Counted from the first letter of the stretch, positions 15,818 through 24,052 are shown. The stretch is 36,103 nt of DNA from Oxalobacteraceae bacterium (GCA_027490255.1 JAIXYM010000004.1:1-36103), one strand, 5' to 3'. Notes: generated by a model from the sequence alone, not told the origin. Made by a program: numbers and translations.

Positions 15818-16813
15818 ATGGCAGACGAACAAGCTAGACTGCAGACAGAATACAGTGATCCCGCAAAGCGGATGCGCGCGTACATCAGCAAGGAAGAGCT
15901 GAGAAGTTTTCAATCCCGAAGTTCCGCCCGACTCCTCTTCGACGGAATTGCAATCTGGGCTGTTATATTGGGAGCCATCGCGTTGTGGTCCAGTTTGGAG
16001 CATTGGATAGTCTGGGTCACTGCATTTTTGCTGATAGCCGCTCGCCAGCATGCACTCAACTGCATGGTTCATGAAGCGTCACATTTGGGACTCAGTCAGT
16101 CCCAACGGCTCAACGACTTGTTATCCGACCTATTTTTTGCTGCTCCGCAAGGAATCACTACTGATGGTTATCGCGGAAAGCATATGCGGCATCACACACA
16201 CCTCGGACATCCATCAACCGATACGGAGCGGAAGTATAGATACCAGATATCTGGAAGAAGCTTTCTCAAGCGAACGGCGAAAATACTGTGCGGATCCGCG
16301 GCGTTTGAGGCTGCGCGCGAATACGGAACCGAGCTAGAGCAGCGCAATCCCAAGCGGAGGGCAAGATCAATAATGATGATTATGCTTATTCAGGCTGGTC
16401 TCTTTTTCTATTGTACGTGGGTCGAGGCTCCTTGGGCCTATTTTCATCTTTGGATATTGCCGCTCTTAACGTTTTTTCCCTACTTTGCGGCTTTGAGCGT
16501 CATCGCAGAACACCAGAGCGAAGAATATGCAGCTTCACGCGTCGAGGACTATGAAAAATCGCTAGAACCGGGCTTTACAAGAAGTGTGCACGGCAACTGG
16601 ATTGAGCGGTTTTTCCTAGCCCCTGGCAATTTCTGCTTCCATCTTGAACATCATGCCTTTCCAAGTGTACGTTATGACAAGTTACCCTCTCTAAATCGAT
16701 TGCTTACCGAGCGAGGTTTCTTCCGGGACTGCCCTCAAACACATGGTGCTAGTTTCACTTCGGCTCTTAGCCGCTTAATATTTTCTCAGAGGGCAAGCAA
16801 TGAAAAACAATGA
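15818..16813 (+). CDS. Membrane fatty acid desaturase
   Basis: The 331-residue membrane di-iron enzyme carries all three histidine boxes: HEASH at 85-89, HMRHH at 122-126, and HLEHH at 275-279. Hydrophobic pairs lie at about 40-80 and 185-232. Family members introduce a double bond or hydroxylate an acyl chain or other lipid; the overall look is closer to the short bacterial desaturases than to plant omega-3/6 enzymes. AGGAC 7 nt upstream supports the ATG at 15818. The 3' end overlaps the next methyltransferase gene by 14 nt. GC is about 48%, lower than the sugar genes on both sides, so it may have come from another source. Confidence 0.88.
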   Translation: MADEQARLQTEYSDPAKRMRAYISKEELRSFQSRSSARLLFDGIAIWAVILGAIALWSSLEHWIVWVTAFLLIAARQHALNCMVHEASHLGLSQSQRLNDLLSDLFFAAPQGITTDGYRGKHMRHHTHLGHPSTDTERKYRYQISGRSFLKRTAKILCGSAAFEAAREYGTELEQRNPKRRARSIMMIMLIQAGLFFYCTWVEAPWAYFHLWILPLLTFFPYFAALSVIAEHQSEEYAASRVEDYEKSLEPGFTRSVHGNWIERFFLAPGNFCFHLEHHAFPSVRYDKLPSLNRLLTERGFFRDCPQTHGASFTSALSRLIFSQRASNEKQ

Positions 16814-17768
16814 GCCATCGCCGTTTGATGTGGCGCCCCCTAGTCCCGATTCCAATTGCCCAGTATGTAACTCGCCTGAGGTGGGATTATTTCGAGCGGA
16901 CGTCATAGATTTTGAGTACGCAGTCAAGCCCGCTAGGAATTTCTTTGAAGGCCAGTGCAAAGCCTGCACGTCCGAGTTTATTTTTCCAAGACCAACTGAT
17001 GAGGAAATCCGGAGTTTTTATCCATCAAATTACCATGCATATCATGATGACCACGGTCTTGTGGCACGAATGTTGGTTTCGATACGCTCACGCTTACGTG
17101 CAAGGTACTATAGAACGTTCACTGATACAGCAACCAGCACAAGGGTATTCGATGTGGGTACCGGAGACTGTCGGCATTTTGATGCACTGAAGCTTCACGG
17201 TGATTTCGATTTTCTGGGCGTTGAAATCAATCCGGAAATTGCGGAAATAGCGCGTAGTCGCGGCTACAACGTCGCAACGGGGACCTTGGAAACAATAGAC
17301 ATAGCGAAATTGATCGGGTCCTGCGACGTCATATCTATGAATCATGTTATCGAACATGTTTCTGAGCCTAACGTCATGGTATGTAGAGCTTTCCAGATGT
17401 TAAAGCCGGGAGGCGCAGTGGTGGGGCAGTTGCCGTCCAACTCCTGCTGGGAGGCCAGATTTTTCGGAAAATATTGGGCCGGCTATCATTTTCCTCGGCA
17501 TCTTCAATGCTTCTCTCGTCCGGGTTTGAGGACCTTGCTTGAGGATGCGGGTTTTGCTGATGTCAAAATTATGTCTGCCCCTCATTTGCAATCAGCTTTA
17601 TCCGTACAGAATACATTGATTGGATCTGGGTGGCGCCCTGAGATGAAGTTCGGGAAGACGCCTGTGTATTCTCTATTGCTCCTAGCTGTCGTGCCATTCG
17701 AGTTGCTCGCGTATTTTTTTGGCCAGACTGGGATAATCAACTTCGAGGCGCGAAAGCCTATGGGTTGA
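16800..17768 (+). CDS. Class I SAM-dependent methyltransferase with zinc ribbon
   Basis: This 322-residue protein has an N-terminal zinc ribbon (CPVC near 20 and CKAC near 53) and a Rossmann domain with VFDVGTGDCRHFDAL near 115, MNHVIEHVSEPNVM near 180, and LKPGGAVVGQLPS near 201. A C-terminal hydrophobic stretch, about 285-310, could be membrane-associated. It overlaps the desaturase gene by 14 nt, so the pair is probably co-expressed and may modify the same lipid or lipid-linked molecule. The substrate is unknown. It is a different protein from the other zinc-ribbon methyltransferase in the island. Confidence 0.82.
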   Translation: MKNNEPSPFDVAPPSPDSNCPVCNSPEVGLFRADVIDFEYAVKPARNFFEGQCKACTSEFIFPRPTDEEIRSFYPSNYHAYHDDHGLVARMLVSIRSRLRARYYRTFTDTATSTRVFDVGTGDCRHFDALKLHGDFDFLGVEINPEIAEIARSRGYNVATGTLETIDIAKLIGSCDVISMNHVIEHVSEPNVMVCRAFQMLKPGGAVVGQLPSNSCWEARFFGKYWAGYHFPRHLQCFSRPGLRTLLEDAGFADVKIMSAPHLQSALSVQNTLIGSGWRPEMKFGKTPVYSLLLLAVVPFELLAYFFGQTGIINFEARKPMG

Positions 17769-18000
17769 GTAGGCTGGCTGAAGCCCATAGATGTGGCTCA
17801 GAAGTATCGACTAAATTGGCCTCGTGGCTAGCCGCATGAAGCCTCTGTTCTACCTCCCCTGTTGCCGCAGACCTTGAGTTCTGTGATCCTGTTGGAATTC
17901 GCTAAAAAGACCCGCAGCTTATATACTACGGCAACTGACAGTAGGAACAACTCTGTCATTCGCCAACGATTGATTAAAGCTTCACCGTTGTTCTAAAAAG

Positions 18001-19683
18001 ATGCTCTCTCAACCCGCAGGACTACACGATTTGCAACAAATCCCCTATCGGCAAGCCGCGCTGGATGAGGTATGGCGCCTCGCCTCGCTGATTGATCGTA
18101 ATCCCGTATCGCGTACGCGCGGTAGCCTGTCCCGGACACACTGGGCGTGGAAGTTTGACGACTTCCCTTATCCGCGGATGCAGGAGGGCGTCTTTGCGCT
18201 GGTCTGCCTTTACGATCTGGATGCCGAGGGCAACCCCTTCTACCATTCGGAATCAGTTGCCAGCTGGGTCGAGTGGGCCTTCGACTACTGGACCCGCCTG
18301 CAGCACAAGAACGGCGCCTTCGACGAGGCCTACCCCAATGAACAGTGCCTCGCAGCGACGGCCTTTACCGCCTTCTACGTCGGCAGCGCCTTCCTGCGTT
18401 GGGGCGATCGCCTGCCCGCCCCCTTGCGTGACCGCGTGCTTGCCTCGCTGCGGCTGGCAGGGCAATGGCTGTGCCGCAACGACGAGACGCACGGCATTCT
18501 GTCCAACCACCTGGCGGTGGCGGTGGCGGCCTTGGAAATCTTGGCGCGCATCTGCGCCTGTAAGGATTTTTCTCAACGCGCCCGATTCTTTCTGGAGCAC
18601 ATCCTGGCCCACCAGTCTGACGAGGGATGGATGCAGGAATACGATGGCGCCGACATCGGGTACGGCACTCATGGCTTCTTCTACCTGGCCGAGTATTGGC
18701 GCATGACGGCTTGCGCGGACACGCTTTCCGCGCTGCAACGCTTCGCCGGCTTTCTCGCGCATTTCGTGCATCCCGATGGAACCATAGGCGGCGAGTATTC
18801 CAGCCGGAATACCGAGTTCTACTATCCGGCCGGCTTCGAGCTGCTGGCCGGTCATTGCCCGAACTGCCGAGCCATCGCCGTGGCCATGCGCGATTCGCTG
18901 GAGCAGGGGCGGGCCTGCGGCGTGTGGGCGATGGATCCGTTCAACTTTATGCCGATGTTGAACAACCTCCTGTTCGCGGCCGAAGCGACACGCCCTTGGG
19001 AACAGGTGGATCCCCTGCCTTGGCAGCAGCCACCCAGCTCGGTGCATTTTCCGAAAGCGGGCCTGTGGCTGATCAACCGCGAGCGCTATTACGCCGTCGT
19101 CGGCCTCTCCAAGGGCGGCACCGTGTCGGTCTTCGACAAGGCCGGCAAACGCATCGCTGCCCGGCACGCCGGGCACTTCCTAGTCTGGCGCGACCGCGCC
19201 TACACCAGCCAAGACCATACGCCACATCCTTTACCGGAATGGGCTGCGGGCGATAAGGTGACCCTGCAGGTGCCGTGGAAGTCGCTAGAGCAGACGCTAT
19301 TCACGCCGCTGCTGTTCATTGCCTTCCGCCTGTTCACCTTGACCCTCGGCCGCTTTCCCGCTGTAAGCCGCTGGGTCAAAAACCTGCTGGTAAGCGTCCT
19401 CATCCACCGCAAACGGCGCCCGCCGATCACCCATGTGCGGACCCTGCGCGCAGAAGACGACGGTATATTCGTCGAGGACTGCATCCGCCTACCCGAGGGC
19501 GCTGGCCAGCTCACGGCGGCTGCCCAGTTCACTTCAATCCACATGGGTTCGGCGATGTATTGCGACGCGCGCTCGCCCTGCGGCTCGGCAACGACTCAGG
19601 CGATCGCCGCCGGGGGGGGAGAACTTCGCCTATCCGGCTCAATGACGCTCGCCGGCAGCCACTGGCAGCGGCAGGACGACTGA
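18001..19683 (+). CDS. Alpha/alpha-toroid protein, heparinase/epimerase-like, function unknown
   Basis: The 560-residue soluble protein has an N-terminal half that looks like an (alpha/alpha) toroid, with repeated helix pairs and motifs such as NGAFDEAYPNEQCLAATAF near 103-121 and QEYDGADIGYGTHGFFYLAEY at about 213-233. A beta-rich C-terminal half resembles the heparinase II/III or polysaccharide-lyase layout. I cannot assign catalytic residues. Four bases separate it from asnB, so they form an operon. Possible roles are a lyase, an epimerase or a processing enzyme for the island's glycan. GC is about 63%; the shift from 42% GC coincides with its start at 18001. The 232 bp before it (17769-18000) hold no gene that I can support. 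Confidence 0.55.
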   Translation: MLSQPAGLHDLQQIPYRQAALDEVWRLASLIDRNPVSRTRGSLSRTHWAWKFDDFPYPRMQEGVFALVCLYDLDAEGNPFYHSESVASWVEWAFDYWTRLQHKNGAFDEAYPNEQCLAATAFTAFYVGSAFLRWGDRLPAPLRDRVLASLRLAGQWLCRNDETHGILSNHLAVAVAALEILARICACKDFSQRARFFLEHILAHQSDEGWMQEYDGADIGYGTHGFFYLAEYWRMTACADTLSALQRFAGFLAHFVHPDGTIGGEYSSRNTEFYYPAGFELLAGHCPNCRAIAVAMRDSLEQGRACGVWAMDPFNFMPMLNNLLFAAEATRPWEQVDPLPWQQPPSSVHFPKAGLWLINRERYYAVVGLSKGGTVSVFDKAGKRIAARHAGHFLVWRDRAYTSQDHTPHPLPEWAAGDKVTLQVPWKSLEQTLFTPLLFIAFRLFTLTLGRFPAVSRWVKNLLVSVLIHRKRRPPITHVRTLRAEDDGIFVEDCIRLPEGAGQLTAAAQFTSIHMGSAMYCDARSPCGSATTQAIAAGGGELRLSGSMTLAGSHWQRQDD

Positions 19684-19687
19684 CAAC

Positions 19688-21601
19688 ATGTGCGGCATCT
19701 GCGGGATAGCTCTGGGCGGTGGTGGCGAAGTGGACCCCGCCACCCTGCTTGCCATGACCCGGGCAATGTCGCATCGAGGACCTGACGGCGACGGGCACTA
19801 TGCGCGAGGGGGTGTTGGCCTTGGCCACCGGCGACTATCGATCATAGATCTTTCTGGCGGGGCTCAACCAATCTACAACGAAGACCGAAGCGTTGTCGTC
19901 GTCTTCAACGGCGAAATCTATAATTATCGGGAGCTGGCGCAGGAACTGAAGGCCCGCGGGCACCGTTTCGCCACCGAGTCTGATACTGAGGTGCTGGTGC
20001 ACCTCTACGAGGATCTCGGCGAAGGCATGCTAGACCAGCTGCGCGGCATGTTCTCCTTTGCGCTCTACGACGTGCGCCACGACAGGCTGCTGCTGGCGCG
20101 CGACCGCTTTGGCATCAAGCCGCTCTACTACCATGTCCGCGACGGCGACCTATACTTCGCCTCGGAGATTCGCCCGCTGATCGCGGCCGGCTACGTGGCG
20201 GAGCCGAACCGCCAGGGCATCCATCTCTACTTGCAATCGCGTTTTGCGCACGGCGACGAGACGCTTTTTCGCGGCGTCTACCGCCTAGCCGAGGGATCGT
20301 TGCTCGACTGGAGGCGTGGCCAGTGGCAGGTGCGGCGCTACTACGCAAATCCTGTGATAGGCGGCCCAGATGACGAGCGCGATTTCGACACACTTTTCGA
20401 TGAGGCCTTCGGCGATGCCGTCGCATCGCACATGGTCTCGGACGTCCCGGTCGGTGCCTACCTGAGCGGCGGTATCGACTCCACGGCGATCGTCGCCAGG
20501 ATGGCGCAGCACGCCCGCAAGCCGCTGCACACGTTCTGCGTTGACTTCGCCGGTAGCGCGAGCGAGGCTGCTGTGGCAGAACGCACGGCACGCCGGCTGG
20601 GTTGCGAGCACCAGCAACTCTTCTGCGGCGCCGAAGAGTTGCTGGCGCTGCCCGAGGTCGTGCGCAGCCTCGAGGAGCCAGTCGGAGACCCAGTGATCGT
20701 CGCACAATATGCGCTATCGCGCGCGACGCGCGATGCTGGGGTGAAGGTCGTTATGACGGGTGATGGCGCCGACGAAATCCTCGGCGGCTACCAGTTCCTC
20801 GCGGCGACCATACGCGCCCTGCGCTGGCAGAGGTGGATTCCCGCTGGCCTTGCCCAGGCCCTAGCGACGATCGCCGGGCACGTGCCACTGCCGCTGGTGC
20901 AGGCCCTGGCCGACCTGCCGCTCGGTGTCGCCGCCGAGGCACGCAATCGGCTGGCCTGGATGATCCGGCGCCTTCCGGACGCCACTGCCGGGGAATACTA
21001 CGACCTGTTGCTCGCCCTGCATCGCCCGGACGAGCTGGCCGCGGCCTATTCGCCGGAATTTTTCCGGGAATCCGGTGACTTCGCTGCCGACAGCTTCGCC
21101 GGTACGCCGGCGGGCGCGACCCTGGCCGACCAGGTGCTCTCCCTGCAATACCGCAAATGGCTGCCGGCCAACATCAACCTGAAGCAGGACAAGCTGGCGA
21201 TGGCCCATTCGGTCGAGACCCGGGTGCCCTTCCTCGACCATCGCTTGGTCGAGCTGGCGGCATCGTTTCCGTTGCGCGTCAAATTGGACGGCCGCCGGAA
21301 CAAGATCCTGCTGCGGCAGGCGGCACAGCGCTGGGACCTGCCGGCCGAAGTCGTCACGGGCCGCAAGGTGCCGTTCCATCTGCCCTTGGGACAACTGGTC
21401 CACGACAAGCGCGTGCGGGACATGGTCGATGACAACCTCTCGCCGGCGCGCGTGCGCCGACGCGGGCTAGTCAATCCGGACTATGTTGCCTTCCTGCGGA
21501 AGCAGGCCGATGCCGGCGACTACCTGCAGGGCAAAAAGCTTTTCGCGCTGGTGATACTTGAGATCTGGTTCAGGACATTCATCGATGGAGAGGAACGTTG
21601 A
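19688..21601 (+). CDS. Asparagine synthase-type glutamine amidotransferase
   Basis: The 637-residue protein has the class II glutaminase domain (N-terminal nucleophile Cys2 in MCGICGIA, HRGPDGDG at 31-38, VVFNGEIYNYREL near 75) and the AsnB synthase domain with the ATP-binding SGGIDS near 260 and MTGDGADEILGGY near 355. It is full length. In polysaccharide clusters such proteins usually amidate a uronic acid or another carboxylate rather than make free asparagine, so this one may amidate a sugar of the island's glycan. It starts 4 bp after the toroid gene, and its TGA overlaps the ATG of the next gene. Confidence 0.85.
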   Translation: MCGICGIALGGGGEVDPATLLAMTRAMSHRGPDGDGHYARGGVGLGHRRLSIIDLSGGAQPIYNEDRSVVVVFNGEIYNYRELAQELKARGHRFATESDTEVLVHLYEDLGEGMLDQLRGMFSFALYDVRHDRLLLARDRFGIKPLYYHVRDGDLYFASEIRPLIAAGYVAEPNRQGIHLYLQSRFAHGDETLFRGVYRLAEGSLLDWRRGQWQVRRYYANPVIGGPDDERDFDTLFDEAFGDAVASHMVSDVPVGAYLSGGIDSTAIVARMAQHARKPLHTFCVDFAGSASEAAVAERTARRLGCEHQQLFCGAEELLALPEVVRSLEEPVGDPVIVAQYALSRATRDAGVKVVMTGDGADEILGGYQFLAATIRALRWQRWIPAGLAQALATIAGHVPLPLVQALADLPLGVAAEARNRLAWMIRRLPDATAGEYYDLLLALHRPDELAAAYSPEFFRESGDFAADSFAGTPAGATLADQVLSLQYRKWLPANINLKQDKLAMAHSVETRVPFLDHRLVELAASFPLRVKLDGRRNKILLRQAAQRWDLPAEVVTGRKVPFHLPLGQLVHDKRVRDMVDDNLSPARVRRRGLVNPDYVAFLRKQADAGDYLQGKKLFALVILEIWFRTFIDGEER

Positions 21602-21969
21602 TGGCGCCGAACCTTGTTCAAATCGGATTGATCGTGTTCAGCGGAATCACCGTTGCAGCAGGGCAAGGTTGTTTAACCTTCTATGCTAGGGGCTTGCCTA
21701 TGCCCTTGGATCTTCGGACTGTGCTTCACTACACGATCACTACATGGTCATTTTACGGTTTTGCAGCACTGTACGGAGTGGGCATGATCGCCTACGTTTT
21801 GTTGTTAAAGGCCTTACCCCTTGCACAAGTAACAATTTCGATTGTGGCAATCAACTTCTTGTGCACTACTTTATTGACACATCTGCTTGGTTCCAGCCTG
21901 TCGCTCCAGCAACTTGCCGGTATCGTCCTCGTCTTCGCCGGCGTTTCCCTGCTGCAGTGGCAAAGTTAG
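21601..21969 (+). CDS. Small EamA/ArnE-like four-helix membrane transporter
   Basis: This 122-residue protein has four predicted helices (about 8-26, 40-65, 68-88, 97-119), the size of SMR/ArnE-type half transporters. The last helix ends LAGIVLVFAGVSLLQW, typical of EamA. ArnE/ArnF and GtrA-like proteins flip polyprenyl-phosphate sugars across the inner membrane. Its ATG overlaps the asnB stop codon (TGATG), and GAGAGGAAC supplies a ribosome-binding site. Together with the GT2 and the large membrane protein it could complete a flip-and-transfer system. The pairing is inferred. Confidence 0.75.
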   Translation: MAPNLVQIGLIVFSGITVAAGQGCLTFYARGLPMPLDLRTVLHYTITTWSFYGFAALYGVGMIAYVLLLKALPLAQVTISIVAINFLCTTLLTHLLGSSLSLQQLAGIVLVFAGVSLLQWQS

Positions 21970-22108
21970 AAGTCGAATTCAAAAAGCCATCTTTAGATCG
22001 GCGATAGAGCACGCAGTGCGAACGCTATCGGAAGTCCTTGGAACCCCCTCCGAACAAGATTTTGCAGTGCTTCCAGCATTTATGCAAAATACAGTCCATT
22101 GATTCCTG

Positions 22109-22148
22109 ACCCGCCATCAGGGCGGGTGGCAAGAGCCCGGTTTCCGGG
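22109..22148 (+). other. Two adjacent hairpins in a gene-poor stretch
   Basis: ACCCGCC-ATCAG-GGCGGGT (22109-22127) is a perfect 7-bp stem, followed eight bases later by CCCGG-TTT-CCGGG (22136-22148). There is no T-run after either, so a Rho-independent terminator is not obvious. They lie between the end of the sugar genes and the broken accessory genes. The surrounding 21970-22163 has no gene that I can support. Confidence 0.4.
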
Positions 22149-22163
22149 AGATGGGATTGCACG

Positions 22164-22628
22164 ATGGCGAAGCAAAAGAGTGAACTACTGAAAGGCTGTG
22201 GCGCGCATCGCCGCACCGAAAGTGATTACATGGGGGTGACACTCGATGTCGTTAGCCTTGATGACTAGCGTGACGTCATAATCGAAGCGCTGCAACTGGC
22301 CAAGCGCGGTGACTCAGCCGCACGCGTTTGGCTAGCGTAATATCTAGTCGGCAAGCCTGAAGCAAAAGCGCCGTCCCCGCTGTCCGTGGTCGCGAATCAG
22401 TGGATCGGAAAATATCCGGTAGCGGACCGACTGGCAAAACCGATGATTGATCGAGAGCTCTACCCCTCCATGCACCAGAACGACGCTTGGCAGGAGGGTA
22501 TTCGCTTCGCAATCGCGTCGGAACTGACTGAAAAAAACTGCCGCCATCAAAAATCGCTGAAGATCAAAGTGACGGCGCAGGTCTCGACGGAATCCGTCGA
22601 AGTAATACCGACGCAATTTGCCAAATGA
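22164..22628 (+). pseudogene. Accessory-element protein gene with two in-frame stops
   Basis: One continuous frame of 154 codons starts MAKQKSELLKGCGAHRR and reads on to the stop at 22626, broken only by TAG at 22266 and TAA at 22338. Between the stops it reads RDVIIEALQLAKRGDSAARV, and after them YLVGKPEAKAPSPLSVVAN. The flanking residues suggest ancestral Trp (TGG) and Gln (CAA) codons at the two stops. I recall this kind of small protein from phage-like or integrative elements of Burkholderiales but cannot name it. The preserved frame implies recent inactivation, or recoding, which is less likely. Confidence 0.6.
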
Positions 22629-22655
22629 TTTCGGCAAAAGATTCAGAGGCTGATC

Positions 22656-23266
22656 ATGGGCGGATGGGGTAGCGGAGCTTGGCAGAGTGGCAAGGACACG
22701 ACGAGCGCGTACCGGACGCTAGATGTGCGCCAGCTGGCAAGAGATGGTCTGTTAGCGCCAGGAAAGTGGTTTGGTTGGAACTGGTCGCGCGAAGGTGATG
22801 TCATCGTCTCGATTCAGATTCGTGTCGGCGGGGATCGGGTCACGCTCAATTACCGCGCCCGCAATCAAGGTGAGGGCAGCAGCTCGACTATCCGGTTTAT
22901 CTGGACTGGACGGACTGCAGCCTCGGTGGTCGGCGTGCATGGTTTCGCTGTCCTGCATGCGGCTGCGCCCGGCGAGTGGCTGTGCTTTACGGTGGCACCA
23001 TCTTCGCCTGCCGTCATTGTCATCAACTGGCCTTTGACACACAGCGCGAAAGGCGAGGTGATCGTTTGGCCCGAAGGGCGGACAAGATTCGGCAGAGACT
23101 GGGGTGGGAGCCCGGCATCCTCAATGGGGACGGCGACAAGCCGAAAGGAATGCACTGGCACACCTTCGAGCGTTTGCAGGAAGAACACGATGCGTATGTC
23201 GAAGCCTCGCTTGCCAGCATGATGATGCGCTTCGGGATGCCCGCCCAGGAACTTGACATCGGCTGA
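22656..23266 (+). pseudogene. Zinc-ribbon accessory protein gene, frameshifted
   Basis: The N-terminus MGGWGSGAWQSGKDTT is followed by a conserved region with the segment PGKWFGWNWSREG. Near 22875 the coding signal moves to another frame, which continues YPVYLDWTDC, then two CxxC-type metal knots (CPACGC and CRHCHQL) and the conserved tail KPKGMHWHTFERL, ending at 23266. Restoring one base in the GGG run at 22873-22875 would give a 203-residue protein with both halves joined. Such MGG(W/Y)GSG proteins occur in mobile islands; the function is unknown. Alternatively this is a sequencing indel. Confidence 0.7.
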
Positions 23267-23397
23267 CTGCCGTTGCCGATGCTAGCAGGAAGGCCCCATC
23301 AAGTGACATCCGTAAATCAGCGTTTCATCGCTATGCTTAATGGGGGAAAATGGCGACTTTTGAATTTGCACAGCCTCAGCGCAAGGGCACCAAACCA

Positions 23398-23420
23398 AAT
23401 TGGGGGTACTTTTGGGGGCA
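23398..23420 (+). repeat. G-tract direct repeat near the island's right end
   Basis: TTGGGGGTACT and TTGGGGGCATC occur in tandem in this stretch, 55-75 bp before the trpG ATG. A third copy, TTGGGGGTATC, lies at the far left end of the island at 6632-6642. Similar G5-TA repeats next to tyrosine-recombinase attachment sites are something I recall as possible arm-type sites; no integrase gene is present here. The interval 23267-23397 shows no gene. Confidence 0.4.
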
Positions 23421-23474
23421 TCAAAAGCAACTCCCAGTAAAGCGCTGTAAACAAATCAATAGGATAGAGGATTT

Positions 23475-23491
23475 ATGCTGCTGATGATCGA
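23475..23491 (+). repeat. Right copy of the trpG 5' end (candidate attR core)
   Basis: ATGCTGCTGATGATCGA opens the intact trpG and repeats 6497-6513 with one mismatch. The upstream bases (AGGATAGAGGATTT, which supply the ribosome-binding site) differ from those upstream of the left copy, so they belong to the island. Confidence 0.75.
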
Positions 23492-24038
23492 CAACTACGA
23501 CTCGTTCACCTTCAATCTCGTGCAGTATTTTGGCGAGCTCGGCGAAGACGTTCGCACTTATCGCAACGACGAAATCAGCCTTGAGCAAATCGAGGCACTG
23601 AGCCCAACGCGTATCTGTATTTCACCCGGCCCTTGCACGCCGCACGAAGCCGGCGTCTCGGTACCCGTACTGAAGCATTTTGCTGGCAAACTGCCGATAC
23701 TGGGTGTATGCCTTGGCCATCAGAGCATCGGCGCGGCCTTCGGTGGCAGAGTCGTTCGCGCGCAGGAAGTCATGCACGGCAAAACCTCACCCATCACGCA
23801 CACGGGCGTTGGCGTTTTCAAAGACTTGCCCAGCCCCTATACGATCATCCGATACCACTCGCTTGCAATCGAGCGCGCATCTTTGCCTGACTGCCTTGAG
23901 ATCACGGCATGGACTGAGGATGGTGAAATCATGGGAGTGCGTCACAAAGAGTTTGCTATCGAAGGTGTGCAGTTTCATCCGGAATCCATCCTTTCCGAAC
24001 ACGGACATGCGCTTTTGAAAAACTTTCTCACTACCTGA
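23475..24038 (+). CDS. trpG: Anthranilate synthase component II (glutamine amidotransferase)
   Basis: The 187-residue class I amidotransferase releases ammonia from glutamine for TrpE; in many betaproteobacteria it also serves PabB. The triad is visible: C79 in GVCLGHQ, H168 and E170 in QFHPES. The N-terminus [15 protein letters not shown] and ISPGPCTP are canonical, so the gene is intact. It starts at the right junction of the island, and its ribosome-binding site (AGAGG) is island-derived. It no longer shares the attenuated trpE transcript directly, so a promoter within about 200 bp upstream or read-through from the island must drive trpGDC. I could not identify that promoter. Confidence 0.97.
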   Translation: MLLMIDNYDSFTFNLVQYFGELGEDVRTYRNDEISLEQIEALSPTRICISPGPCTPHEAGVSVPVLKHFAGKLPILGVCLGHQSIGAAFGGRVVRAQEVMHGKTSPITHTGVGVFKDLPSPYTIIRYHSLAIERASLPDCLEITAWTEDGEIMGVRHKEFAIEGVQFHPESILSEHGHALLKNFLTT

Positions 24039-24052
24039 ACCGTAGGCGGCAC

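Noticed and set aside
17769..18000. Possible promoter (TATATAC near 17920) ahead of the toroid gene
   Set aside because: No -35 at suitable spacing could be found, so I do not list it.
18253..19176. Long minus-strand ORF of 307 codons inside the toroid gene
   Set aside because: High GC produces long antisense frames; the plus-strand frame has the coherent domain pattern and the tight coupling to asnB.
23398..23420. The repeated TTGGGGG tracts as a CRISPR or satellite repeat
   Set aside because: There are only two local copies with no spacer structure; recombinase arm sites are a better but still unproven reading.
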